Part shown: positions 43,593-52,517 of the stretch, one piece after another
Layout of the letters: each line of letters opens with the position of its first letter
Position numbering within the stretch: position 1 is the stretch's first letter
Origin: Bacteroidales bacterium
GTDB lineage: Bacteria; Bacteroidota; Bacteroidia; Bacteroidales; UBA1715
Length of the DNA: 64,000 nt
Assembly (NCBI GenBank): GCA_024409235.1
Contig: JAKSUA010000006.1
Coordinates: 1-64,000 of the forward strand
Direction: 5' to 3'
Made by a program: the position numbers and the translations under genes
The notes under the pieces: model-generated
Told to the model about the DNA's origin: nothing
The model's database searches: none
The model's input: the letters and a program-made list of their open reading frames with translations, nothing else

Positions 43593-44288
43593 TTAGAAAG
43601 GAAGCTCTTCGCTTGGATCATTATTTTTCATTTGGTCTGCTGAAATTGGATCTGGAGCTACAGTTGTGGTAGTTGTAGTTCCGACCGAGGCATCAACACC
43701 ATAAGTTGTGTTCGTTGGCATTTGCACATTATTTGTTGCAATACCGCTGACAGCTTTGTATGCTTGAACACTTGCAAACCATCCGCCATTTTTACCTTCT
43801 CGGCTGTCAATGTCAACAGAAACAGTAACAGTTTTACCATTTTCTAATGTTGCAGCGTTGATTCTGTCATTCCATACAGAAAAACAAACTTTAGGTGCGT
43901 ATGCTTCTTGTAATTCAATAACAAATTCTTGTACCGTCCATGGACCTTTAGCTCCTGTTCCTTCACGTTTCGGTAATGCGCGGATAACAGTACCGGCTAT
44001 TTCTAATGGAGTTGATTGGCCATTTGCACCAGGAGTTACTCTCCAGGCACGGAAATTTGTCATCCAGCGGTCTTTATATTCACGGCTGTCTATATTAAAA
44101 GCAACAGTAATTATTTCTCCAATTTGAATGTTGGAAATTTGAGTTTTATCGTTATTTATAGTGAAACAGATTTTTTTGGGATATTGAGAAATTGTCTCAA
44201 TAATGAAATCTTGTCTTTTCCATTGACCGTTAGAACTTTCTCCCGTTACAGGATCTAAAATCTGAAGTAGTTTTCCTTGAATTTCCAT
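43593..44288 (-). CDS. Tandem DUF3127 protein with SSB-like C-terminal tail
   Basis: The 231-residue protein holds two copies of the DUF3127 domain: residues 1-95 (GQWKRQDFIIETISQYPKKI and AFNIDSREYKDRWM) and 95-190 (GPWTVQEFVIELQEAYAPKV and SVDIDSREGKNGG). A flexible tail ends DPSEELPF, similar to the acidic tip of bacterial SSB that binds repair partners. DUF3127 is a Bacteroidetes domain with an OB-like pattern of no proven function. I infer a role in single-stranded DNA or RNA binding. A -7 box TACATTTG (minus, 44312-44305) lies 16 bases upstream. Confidence 0.8.
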   Translation of the reverse strand: MEIQGKLLQILDPVTGESSNGQWKRQDFIIETISQYPKKICFTINNDKTQISNIQIGEIITVAFNIDSREYKDRWMTNFRAWRVTPGANGQSTPLEIAGTVIRALPKREGTGAKGPWTVQEFVIELQEAYAPKVCFSVWNDRINAATLENGKTVTVSVDIDSREGKNGGWFASVQAYKAVSGIATNNVQMPTNTTYGVDASVGTTTTTTVAPDPISADQMKNNDPSEELPF

Positions 44289-44430
44289 TGAAAATAAATT
44301 TTTTCAAATGTACTATAATTTTTTATACTAAACCATTTTGCCCAATAATGACTTTGAAAACTTATGAACAAGGAAAAGGATGGGGTGTAGATTAAAGATA
44401 GTTATGTTTTTCTATAAAGGCTGAAAATAA

Positions 44431-44464
44431 AAAACGACGAGGTTTTATCAAACTCGTCGTTTTT
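44431..44464 (-). terminator. Terminator after comB, end of the long wall/polysaccharide run
   Basis: AAAACGACGAG (44431-44441) pairs with CTCGTCGTTTT (44454-44464). On the minus strand it is followed by TTATTTTC, 25 bases past the comB stop. Confidence 0.75.
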
Positions 44465-44489
44465 AATAGTATGTATTAGGTTCAACTAT

Positions 44490-45209
44490 CTATTTTAACG
44501 CATCTGTGATTTTTCCGTCTTTATAAACTGGAACTACTTTACATGTGTCTAAGGTTATGCAGTAATCTATACAGTCATCAACGCCATTGTTTCTTAGGCG
44601 GGTACGTTGGGCACAGTATTCAATAAATCCTCTAAGGTCATTCTTGTGATTGTTCCACATGTCTTGAGCTGCTATGGTAGAATCGCAGATTGTTTCATAT
44701 TCTCCTGTTTGTAGTAACGCGTCTGCTATAGCTCCCATAAATATGGAATCTTCTATGTTGTATTTACCTTTCCAACCTGCACAAAGTAGGGTTACGTCAC
44801 TGTTCTGTTGGCGAATCCATTCAACTAATACTGTAAAATTCGCAAAAGAACCGATAGCAACAGCCTTACAGTTTTCTCCCATTTGTATTGTTCTGGTTCC
44901 GTTTGTGGTACTGTAAACAATATCCTTACCTTCAATAATTTCTCTCTTAAAGTTTTCTGGAGAATTACCGAAGTCTGCAAAATCAAGTTTTTTCCCGTTT
45001 CTTTCGGCGGCAATCAAATATCCTCTCTTTTGATATTCTTTTGCTTCTTCTTCTGTTTTTACAGGAATGATTGTTTTTACTCCGTTGGCAAATGCAGTGC
45101 ATATTGATGTTGTAGCTCTAAAAACGTCTGTAACAACCACAACTGCGTTTTTATTTTCGAAAATATCAAAAAGTGCTGAAGAATAGCAAGTTTCAATTAT
45201 GTGCTTCAT
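44490..45209 (-). CDS. comB: 2-phosphosulfolactate phosphatase family (ComB)
   Basis: A 239-residue protein with the ComB motifs TDVFRATTSICTAFANG, IVYSTTNGTRTIQ and CAGWKGKYNIEDSIFMGA. ComB removes phosphate from 2-phosphosulfolactate, first described in coenzyme M synthesis. Bacteria with this gene usually lack coenzyme M, and here it may serve a sulfonate or other phosphatase reaction. The gene overlaps the O-antigen ligase end by 17 bases, so it is the last gene of the leftward run. Confidence 0.85.
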   Translation of the reverse strand: MKHIIETCYSSALFDIFENKNAVVVVTDVFRATTSICTAFANGVKTIIPVKTEEEAKEYQKRGYLIAAERNGKKLDFADFGNSPENFKREIIEGKDIVYSTTNGTRTIQMGENCKAVAIGSFANFTVLVEWIRQQNSDVTLLCAGWKGKYNIEDSIFMGAIADALLQTGEYETICDSTIAAQDMWNNHKNDLRGFIEYCAQRTRLRNNGVDDCIDYCITLDTCKVVPVYKDGKITDALK

Positions 45210-46635
45210 CTGATAAATGTTTGTTTTTTATATCTAACATGACAATTATAGCTATAAATCCCCAAAAAAGAGATGCTATTTTGTCCATGTCGAGAAAATC
45301 GTTTAAAAATGCATGTAAATAATAGGTAATGAGACCTAATAGCAGAAACAGTACCGTTTCTTTTGTAAGTTCGTCTTTTGTTGTATTGTAGAGGTTAAAA
45401 CCAGTTATAAGGACAGTTATAAGAATTGCTATAAAAGACAATGCTCCAAATAAACCGGCGTCTGCTAATAAACCTAAATATTCGCTGTGGGCATTTCCTA
45501 AATCTGCTGCGTTGGTGCTGATTTTTGTTCTGTCTTCGGAATGTTGATATGGTGCGTATTTGAACATATATGTGCCCGGACCAAATCCTGTAATTGGTTT
45601 GTCTGCAAACATTCGTAAAGCACATTTCCAACGGTTTATACGTTCCGTATTTGAATCATCGGATGAAATATTTGATACAGACTTTAAGTGAAATAAGAAA
45701 TTGGTACTTGAGACTTCTGTATTCTTCGACATTTTATAGATAATGTCATTGTAGAATGGAGCAATTAAAATTATGGCAGTTAAAGCACTGATAATAAGTG
45801 TCTTAATTTTTATTCGTAGTTTTAATACTGTCCATAATGCAAATACTCCAAGAATTCCTGCCCATGCTGCACGTGTGTATGAAAATAGGAGTGCGATACA
45901 TAATAACCCAAGTAGCAGTAGGTTGAAGAATTTTATGCTAAAGTCTTTACCTGTTCTTTTTATTACAACAATCATTGCAGGAATAAGTAGCGCAAGTGCA
46001 GCACCGTATGATGTGTGATCCTTAAAGAATGGTTGCATCACTCTATACGATGTGTCATGTGAGAAATATGATGGAGCGTGATTTATAAGTGTATAGAGTA
46101 TAACAAATGTAAATCCTAAGACATAAGCTATGATGTATTTTACTATATTTTTTTCATTTACAACAAATTGAGTTACAATGAAATAAAAACATGATATGAA
46201 CCATAGTCTCGTTAGTAGATATTTGAGCGAAACCACAGGCATTTCTGAAGTTAAACAGGTGATGGACAACCAGCCTAAATATACATAGATACATATTGTA
46301 ACTGGATGTTTTAAAACTTCTTTGTCAAATCTTCTTTCACTGAGCAGTTTTATGAAAAACATGCACATTGTCAGAAAAATAAATGGTTCCGTCGGTAAAC
46401 TCATGTTAAAAGGCATGTTAGGAACAATTTCCGACAATTCTAGCGACAAAGGCGTGAAAAACATTATTATCAGTAGCAGTTTGTCTAGAGCTAGGAGGGC
46501 AAGAAAACAAAGTGCAAGACCAAATGGAATAAGTGTGATTATGTATGACTCATTCCATATACCAACCATGCTTGCAATTATAAACAGAATTGCAGCAACA
46601 TAAAGGCAGATAATAGTTTTTCTCTCAGAAATCAC
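45193..46635 (-). CDS. O-antigen ligase/polymerase-family membrane protein
   Basis: A 480-residue protein with about twelve hydrophobic helices. The large loop and the motif DLGNAHSEYLGLLADAGLFG near residue 390 are the Wzy_C/O-antigen ligase signature (the EY/H region that binds the lipid-linked sugar). It joins or polymerises surface polysaccharide units in the inner membrane. It is adjacent to a Wzz-type chain-length protein, as expected. The ligase and polymerase roles cannot be separated by sequence alone. Confidence 0.85.
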   Translation of the reverse strand: MISERKTIICLYVAAILFIIASMVGIWNESYIITLIPFGLALCFLALLALDKLLLIIMFFTPLSLELSEIVPNMPFNMSLPTEPFIFLTMCMFFIKLLSERRFDKEVLKHPVTICIYVYLGWLSITCLTSEMPVVSLKYLLTRLWFISCFYFIVTQFVVNEKNIVKYIIAYVLGFTFVILYTLINHAPSYFSHDTSYRVMQPFFKDHTSYGAALALLIPAMIVVIKRTGKDFSIKFFNLLLLGLLCIALLFSYTRAAWAGILGVFALWTVLKLRIKIKTLIISALTAIILIAPFYNDIIYKMSKNTEVSSTNFLFHLKSVSNISSDDSNTERINRWKCALRMFADKPITGFGPGTYMFKYAPYQHSEDRTKISTNAADLGNAHSEYLGLLADAGLFGALSFIAILITVLITGFNLYNTTKDELTKETVLFLLLGLITYYLHAFLNDFLDMDKIASLFWGFIAIIVMLDIKNKHLSDEAHN

Positions 46636-46636
46636 T

Positions 46637-47668
46637 TTATTCCTTTGATTGATTTTTAGCTTCTTCCTGAAGCTTGAATTCTTTTAATAATTCAATGAAA
46701 ATCAACACTATGAATGTGAAAATAAATGTGGCAATTGTTGAAATACCAACAATAATAGCACGTTTAGGTTTTGCTTTTTTGTCAGACTTAATAGCTTTGT
46801 TTACAACGAAATAGTGTGTCAGTAACTGTTCTGCGTCAACTTTAGCTTCTTTATATTTCTGGTTTAATGCACTCAACTGTTCACTTTCAAATTCTAGGAA
46901 ATCACGAAGTGAAACGTATGCGGCACCATATTTTGCTAATGTGTCCAATTGTTCTTTAATTCGTTCGGCACCTTTTGTGTTTCCTGATGCAAGAGCTTGA
47001 GCGTATGCTTCAACAACAACTTCAGATTGTGATTCATAGTCGTAAATTCCCTTTTCCATAATTCTTTTGAGGGAATCGTTGAAATCACTTATTTGCTCCT
47101 CTTTTGTTTTGTATTCGTACTCAACAATATTTAAAACTTCTTTCGCACGTGTATGTTCCATTCCATTCATCACTGTGTCGATTAAAGTTGCTATGTCGTT
47201 GGCAATCATAGCTGCTGTGTCAGGATCTGCATCCAATACAGAAATTTCAACAGCCATATATTCTGTACGTCTATATGAAATTCGTTTCTGAAATTTCTTC
47301 AACATTTTGTCGTTAGGATATCTAACATTTGCTGAATCAATATCATAATGTTTCCATAAGTCATATTTGTTGATGATTCTTGTTCGTAGTTCGTCGCTAT
47401 TTAAAACTTGAAGAATTTGTTCTGTTTCTTTATCTTCTCCGTAAATTGATTCTTTTTTCGCAACATCTTTTGTTTTAATTGATTCCGAAATCGCTAAAGA
47501 TGGGGCAGGGTATAAAACAAAAGTTGAACGGTAAAGCGGAGTAATAAGAAAAGAAACAATGATTGCAACAATTGCTCCAATTGTAGTTGTGATAAGTAAC
47601 GGTTTTTTATAATGAAATACTTTGAAAAGTAATTCGTTTGAATTGAATGAATAACGGTTGTCTTCCAT
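46637..47668 (-). CDS. Wzz-family polysaccharide chain-length regulator
   Basis: The start is ATG 47666-47668. The ORF could open earlier with a TTG (47692) inside the dNK gene, which is less likely. In 343 residues there is an N-terminal membrane helix (LLITTTIGAIVAIIVSFLI) followed by PLYRSTFVLYPAPS, the Wzz motif. A coiled periplasmic domain of about 230 residues comes next, then a second helix at 300-325 (AIIVGISTIATFIFTFIVLIFI). No kinase domain is present, unlike the long homologue at 18086. It governs the length of the chain made by the neighbouring polymerase. Confidence 0.85.
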   Translation of the reverse strand: MEDNRYSFNSNELLFKVFHYKKPLLITTTIGAIVAIIVSFLITPLYRSTFVLYPAPSLAISESIKTKDVAKKESIYGEDKETEQILQVLNSDELRTRIINKYDLWKHYDIDSANVRYPNDKMLKKFQKRISYRRTEYMAVEISVLDADPDTAAMIANDIATLIDTVMNGMEHTRAKEVLNIVEYEYKTKEEQISDFNDSLKRIMEKGIYDYESQSEVVVEAYAQALASGNTKGAERIKEQLDTLAKYGAAYVSLRDFLEFESEQLSALNQKYKEAKVDAEQLLTHYFVVNKAIKSDKKAKPKRAIIVGISTIATFIFTFIVLIFIELLKEFKLQEEAKNQSKE

Positions 47669-47675
47669 TGAGTTA

Positions 47676-48293
47676 TTATTTGAATAAACCAAAAAGTTCT
47701 GTGTCTATTTTATTTACAATTTTGCTGAAATCCTCTGGATTATCAATAAAATTGATTGAATCAGTATCTATAACGAGTATATTTCCTAAATCATATGATT
47801 TTACCCATGTTTCGTAGCGTCTGTTAAGGCTTTCAAGGTAATCAATGCGGATTGTGTTCTCATATTCACGTCCTTTAGACTGAATACGTTTAACTAATGT
47901 TGGAATAGAAGCTTTTAAATAAATTAGCAAATCTGGAGCTTGCAAAAGCTGTTCTATTTGACGGAATAATGAAAAATATGTCTCAAAATCTCTTGTTGCC
48001 ATTAATTTCATTCCGTGTAGATTTGGGGCAAAAATATAAGCGTCTTCGTAAATAGTACGGTCTTGAATAACATCTTGTCCTGAATTACGAATAGCCATAA
48101 TTCTTTGTAAACGGGAATGTAAATAAGAAATCTGCACATTGAATGACCATGCTTTCATGTCTTGATAAAAGTCATTCAAATATGGGTTGTCATCAACAAC
48201 TTCGTAATTTGCTTCCCAACCGTAATGTTTTGCTAACATTCCTGTTAGAGTAGTTTTCCCAACTCCAATATTTCCTGCTATAGCTATATGCAT
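47676..48293 (-). CDS. Deoxynucleoside kinase-family protein
   Basis: A 205-residue protein starting MHIAIAGNIGVGKTTLT (Walker A). NPYLNDFYQDMKAWSFNVQI and QDRTIYEDAYIFA form the substrate-side DRS-like region, and a LID follows near SKGREYENTIRIDYLESL. It phosphorylates deoxynucleosides (deoxyadenosine, deoxyguanosine or related) with ATP for salvage. It lies between the Wzz and SpoIID genes; the wall functions around it seem unrelated. Confidence 0.88.
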   Translation of the reverse strand: MHIAIAGNIGVGKTTLTGMLAKHYGWEANYEVVDDNPYLNDFYQDMKAWSFNVQISYLHSRLQRIMAIRNSGQDVIQDRTIYEDAYIFAPNLHGMKLMATRDFETYFSLFRQIEQLLQAPDLLIYLKASIPTLVKRIQSKGREYENTIRIDYLESLNRRYETWVKSYDLGNILVIDTDSINFIDNPEDFSKIVNKIDTELFGLFK

Positions 48294-48328
48294 ATTTAAA
48301 GTTTTTTAGTCTGCAAAAATACAAAAGT

Positions 48329-49477
48329 CTATTCTATTTGAAAAAATTTCAGGTTGGAAATGTTCATGAGTGAAACATTTGTGTAATAAAACTGCAGTAT
48401 GTCCCGGTATGAATATCCTTGTCGTGCCATTTCCATGGCTCCTTCCTGAGACATTCCAACGCCGTGTCCGAATCCTTTTCCGTATATTACAACTTCATCT
48501 TCTCTGGAATCAATGCAGAAAAATGTTGATTTTAGTTTCCAGTCTGTTCGAATTGTCGTCAATAGTAGGAGAGAGTCTGCTGTTTCGGATGAAAGGTATT
48601 TTTTTCGGTTAAACTGATCGAATGAAAAGTCGGTTGAGTCGGACACGTCAACTCCTTTTCCCTGTAAATATGTTTCCCATTCTTTCCTTGATATTGTTTT
48701 TTCCCATTCATAGCCTGGCTGCCCAATGCTGAAAGGATCTTCTTTTCCTCGCAAATACGAAATTTGTTTGTTCCATACGTATTCGCTGTTACAACTCTCT
48801 CCACCGGAATTTGCGTAAAATGTTGCTTCAATAAGGTTTTGCTTTTCATCAACAAGAACTAAACCTTTTGTGGCTTTTGTTGCTTCTACAATAGCCTTAC
48901 TGTACCTGCAGCGTCCCATATAGGCTTGGCAATGTACGGCATCGCATAAATTATATCCTGTTTTTAAATGGCGGTTGTAAAATTTTGCTGCGTATGTTCT
49001 GCATAGAATCGCCTGGGCTTTGTAATACGCAATGTTCGCTTTTGCTCCACCTTCGGATTCTACTACACCGGCGATGTATTTTTCAAAGTTTACATCATTT
49101 ATCAGTACCAAAGAATTTTTGGTAGTTTTTATGTATAAATCATTGTCATATTCTCTTGCTTTGGGCTTTCCATTTTGAAAACGAACCTGAAAAATATTAT
49201 CCTGTGTATTTCCGCGGACAAGTAGGAGCGTGTCTGCGGAGTGAACTCCAGAACGTGTACTGACATATAATTTATGGTTTCGTCTCGTAATTGTTGCCGA
49301 TTGACCTTCCTCTATGGAACAAAGCATCTGATTATTTGCAACAAAATCGTATTTTCCTGATTTTGCGTAGAATACGAAGGTTTCTATTTTGTTGTCGGAG
49401 AAAATACGGACGTTAATGTTTTGGCTTAAACAAAATAAAGAAAAAAATAAACTTATGATTGTAAGCCTGAAACGCAT
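48329..49477 (-). CDS. Secreted SpoIID/LytB-domain protein
   Basis: A 382-residue protein with a signal peptide (residues 1-18, ending CLSQ). The SpoIID domain spans about 125-345: EKYIAGVVESEGG, YYKAQAILCRTYAAKFY, ATFYANSGGESCNSEYVW and GKGFGHGVGMSQEGAMEMA. SpoIID of Bacillus is a lytic transglycosylase acting on peptidoglycan. This homologue probably remodels the wall in the periplasm. Its next gene upstream is the RapZ-C protein (one-base gap). Confidence 0.88.
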   Translation of the reverse strand: MRFRLTIISLFFSLFCLSQNINVRIFSDNKIETFVFYAKSGKYDFVANNQMLCSIEEGQSATITRRNHKLYVSTRSGVHSADTLLLVRGNTQDNIFQVRFQNGKPKAREYDNDLYIKTTKNSLVLINDVNFEKYIAGVVESEGGAKANIAYYKAQAILCRTYAAKFYNRHLKTGYNLCDAVHCQAYMGRCRYSKAIVEATKATKGLVLVDEKQNLIEATFYANSGGESCNSEYVWNKQISYLRGKEDPFSIGQPGYEWEKTISRKEWETYLQGKGVDVSDSTDFSFDQFNRKKYLSSETADSLLLLTTIRTDWKLKSTFFCIDSREDEVVIYGKGFGHGVGMSQEGAMEMARQGYSYRDILQFYYTNVSLMNISNLKFFQIE

Positions 49478-49478
49478 G

Positions 49479-49880
49479 TTATAACTCTTTGTATATGTTT
49501 TGCTCCCGATGATTTACAACAACTTTTACAGGATAATGTTCCTTTATGTATTCTGCTGTTTTTTCTGCAAAATATACAGAACGGTGCTGACCGCCTGTAC
49601 AGCCAAAATTAATCATGAGATGTGTGAAATCACGTTCAATATATTTTTCTATGCTTGGCGAAGTTATATTGATGATGTTGGACAAAAAGACGTCACATTC
49701 TTTGTAAGGCTTAAAAAAATCTTGTACTACCTGCTGTGTACCGTTTACTTGTTTGTATTCTTCGTATCTGCCTGGATTAGGCAATGCTCTGCAGTCAAAT
49801 ACAAAACCTCCTCCGTTTCCGCTTTTGTCTTCAGGATATCCTTTTTTGAAGGAAAAACTTGTTATTTCAATGGTAAGCAT
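49479..49880 (-). CDS. Standalone RapZ C-terminal-domain protein
   Basis: A 133-residue protein. The sequence SFSFKKGYP, then FDCRALPNPGRY, ends in INFGCTGGQHRSVYFAE, which is the RapZ C-terminal signature. RapZ in E. coli binds amino sugars and GlmZ/GlmY RNAs and controls glucosamine-6-phosphate synthesis; the N-terminal ATP-binding part is absent here. It follows the sugar-kinase-like gene by two bases, so amino-sugar sensing or recycling is a reasonable guess. Confidence 0.88.
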   Translation of the reverse strand: MLTIEITSFSFKKGYPEDKSGNGGGFVFDCRALPNPGRYEEYKQVNGTQQVVQDFFKPYKECDVFLSNIINITSPSIEKYIERDFTHLMINFGCTGGQHRSVYFAEKTAEYIKEHYPVKVVVNHREQNIYKEL

Positions 49881-49882
49881 TT

Positions 49883-50890
49883 TTATTGAATTTGTAGTTC
49901 TTTTAATTCATTAATTAGATTTGTTAAATATGGCATAGGAACAATTTTATTTATTACTAAAGCCTGCTCTTTAAGATTTTTTAGTGCTTGTGGAATGCTT
50001 TGAATAAAATGTTCTTTGTGCTGGATGTAACCTCTGAAACCGTATGCTCCGAGAGTTTGAAGTATTCTGATGAAAACAAAACCTTGAAATTCTTCTTTAA
50101 ATTTTTTTTCATCCACGGAGATTCTGCTTTTTAGAATTTCAATGTAAAATGAAAGTAGTTCTTCCCTCATCTCATTCGATAAATTAGCTTTTGCCTGATA
50201 GAGTAGGGAAACAACATCGTATTGCAATGGTCCTTTCATTCCTCCCTGAAAGTCAATGTATCCTAATAGGTTGTTTTTCAGTAATATATTTCGCGACTGA
50301 AAGTCTCTGTACATGAAATAATTTCTTGAACTTTTGTCAAGAAAATCTAAGAGTTTGTCAAAATCTTCTTCTAACTTTTGATCATTAAATTCTAATCCGC
50401 TGATTTTAAGGTAGTAATATTTGAAATAATATAAATCCCAACGCATTGCAGTTTTGTCAAATTCATGACGGACAAAACATTTGGAAAAGTCTATTTTTTC
50501 TCCACCAACAAATTGAATTTGTACAAGATCTTCAAGAATTCGTTTGTATAGTTCTAATGTTTCTTTTTCATTAAGATTTTCTTTTGCAGATAATACGTCG
50601 GTATATCCTAAATCTGTTATTATGTAAAGATCTTTGTCGAAAGAAAGCACTTCGGGTACATTGATGCTCGACTTGCAAAAAATAGAACTGAAATAGTTGA
50701 ATGTTTCGTTTTCTTCAATATTCGTTCCATAGCAAGCTAAAAGGGTTTTCTTATTTGTGAGAATTATTCTGTAATATCGTCTTGAAGAACCAGCTCCTGG
50801 AAGTAATTGAAATTCAGCAATCTCTTCCGAAATAGAAGTTTTTGATTTTATTAGGTTTTTAATTCGATATAGAATAGTTGAGTCTTCCAT
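49883..50890 (-). CDS. APH-family sugar kinase, AmgK-like
   Basis: The start is ATG 50888-50890 (MEDSTILYRIKNLIKSK), giving 335 residues. The kinase-like fold shows LLPGAGSSRRYYRI (nucleotide loop), the catalytic MYRDFQSRNILL and the metal site YIDFQGGMKGPLQYDVVSLLY. AmgK of Pseudomonas phosphorylates the anomeric carbon of MurNAc/GlcNAc in wall recycling. The adjoining RapZ-C gene and the SpoIID gene make that plausible. I have not confirmed the substrate and no MurU-type nucleotidyltransferase is in the window. Confidence 0.82.
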   Translation of the reverse strand: MEDSTILYRIKNLIKSKTSISEEIAEFQLLPGAGSSRRYYRIILTNKKTLLACYGTNIEENETFNYFSSIFCKSSINVPEVLSFDKDLYIITDLGYTDVLSAKENLNEKETLELYKRILEDLVQIQFVGGEKIDFSKCFVRHEFDKTAMRWDLYYFKYYYLKISGLEFNDQKLEEDFDKLLDFLDKSSRNYFMYRDFQSRNILLKNNLLGYIDFQGGMKGPLQYDVVSLLYQAKANLSNEMREELLSFYIEILKSRISVDEKKFKEEFQGFVFIRILQTLGAYGFRGYIQHKEHFIQSIPQALKNLKEQALVINKIVPMPYLTNLINELKELQIQ

Positions 50891-50938
50891 TATTTTTTTG
50901 TTAAAAGTATTGCTTTTTCGCAAATAGAGACTGATATT

Positions 50939-51598
50939 TTATATGTTTTTCTGAAAATTTATACCTTCTAACATTGGTACGAATGCACATTCTCCGTGCA
51001 AGGTTTGTTCAAAATCAGTATCGCTGATTTTTTTTATACGGATAAGTTCCTGTTTTTTATCGTTTTCTATTGGAGAAACTAATATTCCGCCAATTTTTAA
51101 TTGATCAAGTAGAGTTCTAGGTATAAATGGAGCTGCTGCTGTAATTATGATTCTATCGAATGGTGCGTATTGTGGTAAACCTTTAAAACCGTCTCCTAAA
51201 AATGTAGATACAGCATATTTTAATTCTTTCAGAAGGCTTGTTGTATTTGTGTATAATTCCTGTTGTCTTTCAATAGAATAAACCGAAGCTCCCATCAATG
51301 AAAGAACTGCAGCCTGGTAACCTGAGCCAGTTCCTATTTCGAGAACTTTTTCTCTGCCTGTAATATTTAACAACTGTGATTCTAATGCTACAGTATAAGG
51401 CTGAGAAATTGTTTGATGTGAAGCAATAGGAAAAGCTTTGTCTTCGTAGGCGAATTTCTCTAATGCTTTATCAAAAAAAAACAGATGACGGGGAATTTGT
51501 CCTATTGCAAATAGAACTTTTTCATCTGTAATACCTTTATCACGAAGGGCTTTTACTAACTGATTTCGCTGACCTTTATGTATGAGAGAATCTTCCAT
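50939..51598 (-). CDS. pcm: Protein-L-isoaspartate O-methyltransferase
   Basis: A 219-residue protein with PCMT motifs HQTISQPYTVALESQLLN, VLEIGTGSGYQAAVLS (SAM site) and FDRIIITAAAPFIP. It methylates isoaspartyl residues to start their repair. Its start codon overlaps the ppx stop by one base, so both are translated from the same transcript. Length and motifs are typical. Confidence 0.93.
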   Translation of the reverse strand: MEDSLIHKGQRNQLVKALRDKGITDEKVLFAIGQIPRHLFFFDKALEKFAYEDKAFPIASHQTISQPYTVALESQLLNITGREKVLEIGTGSGYQAAVLSLMGASVYSIERQQELYTNTTSLLKELKYAVSTFLGDGFKGLPQYAPFDRIIITAAAPFIPRTLLDQLKIGGILVSPIENDKKQELIRIKKISDTDFEQTLHGECAFVPMLEGINFQKNI

Positions 51599-52512
51599 TA
51601 TTGCATAAGTGCGTGCATAACACCTTCTTTCAATGAATATTTTGATTGAACAAGCATAGGAATATTGTATCTTTTTACAACAAAATCAGCAATGAATCCG
51701 GCAATAGGTAAAAGCGGAGCTCTTGGAATAGACATTCCTTTCATTGATTCTATCTCATCAAGTTTTTTTGTTGATAAGAATTCTATGATGTTGTCGAAGT
51801 TTTTTAATGGAATTTCTTCGGCATTAGTGTCTGGATTCGGTAAATTCTCCTGTGCAAAATAAATTGATCTAAAAACATCAAAAGCACCGGCCGAACCAAT
51901 TAATAAATCAATCTTGTGTCGGGCAATCTCCTGAGTTAAAAGTGCGAAATTTTCCTCTAGATAGTTGTAGATGTTTTCTTTTGTTTTGCAAGGAATAGGG
52001 TGTGTTAAACCAAAAGCTGATGTTATTCGCTGCATTCCACATTCAAAACTGTGTTTCCATAATATTTTATCATGTTTGCAGATAATACATTCATTGCTTC
52101 CGCCGCCAATATCTAAAATAAGTGCAGTTTTGTCTCCCCAGTCAAAAGCTAAGTTGTTGCCGAGAAAGATGTATTCTGCTTCCTGCTCTCCTTGAATAAT
52201 GGTTATATCAAAATCAAACAGTTCTTTTGCTTTGGAACAGAAAACATTGGCGTTTTTTGCGTTTCTTAATGCTGAAGTACCTATCAGTTTTACCTTTTCA
52301 CAGTGAAAAGGTGTGATTTTTTCTTTTATAACTCGTAAAGATTCAATTCCTCGTTCAATAGCTTCATCAGAAAGAACACCGTAAGCAACACCGTTTTCCC
52401 CTAATCTTGGATATTCGTGGAATTCTGTTAGTAATACGAATGAATTGCACGACAAATCAACAACACTGCAATTGAATGTGTTGGTTCCTAAGTCAACAAT
52501 AGCAACAATCAT
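51598..52512 (-). CDS. Ppx/GppA-family phosphatase
   Basis: A 304-residue protein of the ASKHA fold with VAIVDLGTNTFNCSVVDL (phosphate 1), LIGTSALRNAKN, and LILDIGGGSNECIIC (phosphate 2). Such enzymes degrade polyphosphate or pppGpp. The single domain lacks the C-terminal HD extension of E. coli Ppx. It is five bases after the MORN gene and overlaps pcm. Confidence 0.92.
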   Translation of the reverse strand: MIVAIVDLGTNTFNCSVVDLSCNSFVLLTEFHEYPRLGENGVAYGVLSDEAIERGIESLRVIKEKITPFHCEKVKLIGTSALRNAKNANVFCSKAKELFDFDITIIQGEQEAEYIFLGNNLAFDWGDKTALILDIGGGSNECIICKHDKILWKHSFECGMQRITSAFGLTHPIPCKTKENIYNYLEENFALLTQEIARHKIDLLIGSAGAFDVFRSIYFAQENLPNPDTNAEEIPLKNFDNIIEFLSTKKLDEIESMKGMSIPRAPLLPIAGFIADFVVKRYNIPMLVQSKYSLKEGVMHALMQ

Positions 52513-52517
52513 ATTGA

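Noticed and set aside
47669-47692. TTG start of the Wzz gene inside the dNK gene
   Set aside because: The ATG at 47666-47668 is a better start codon and avoids the overlap.
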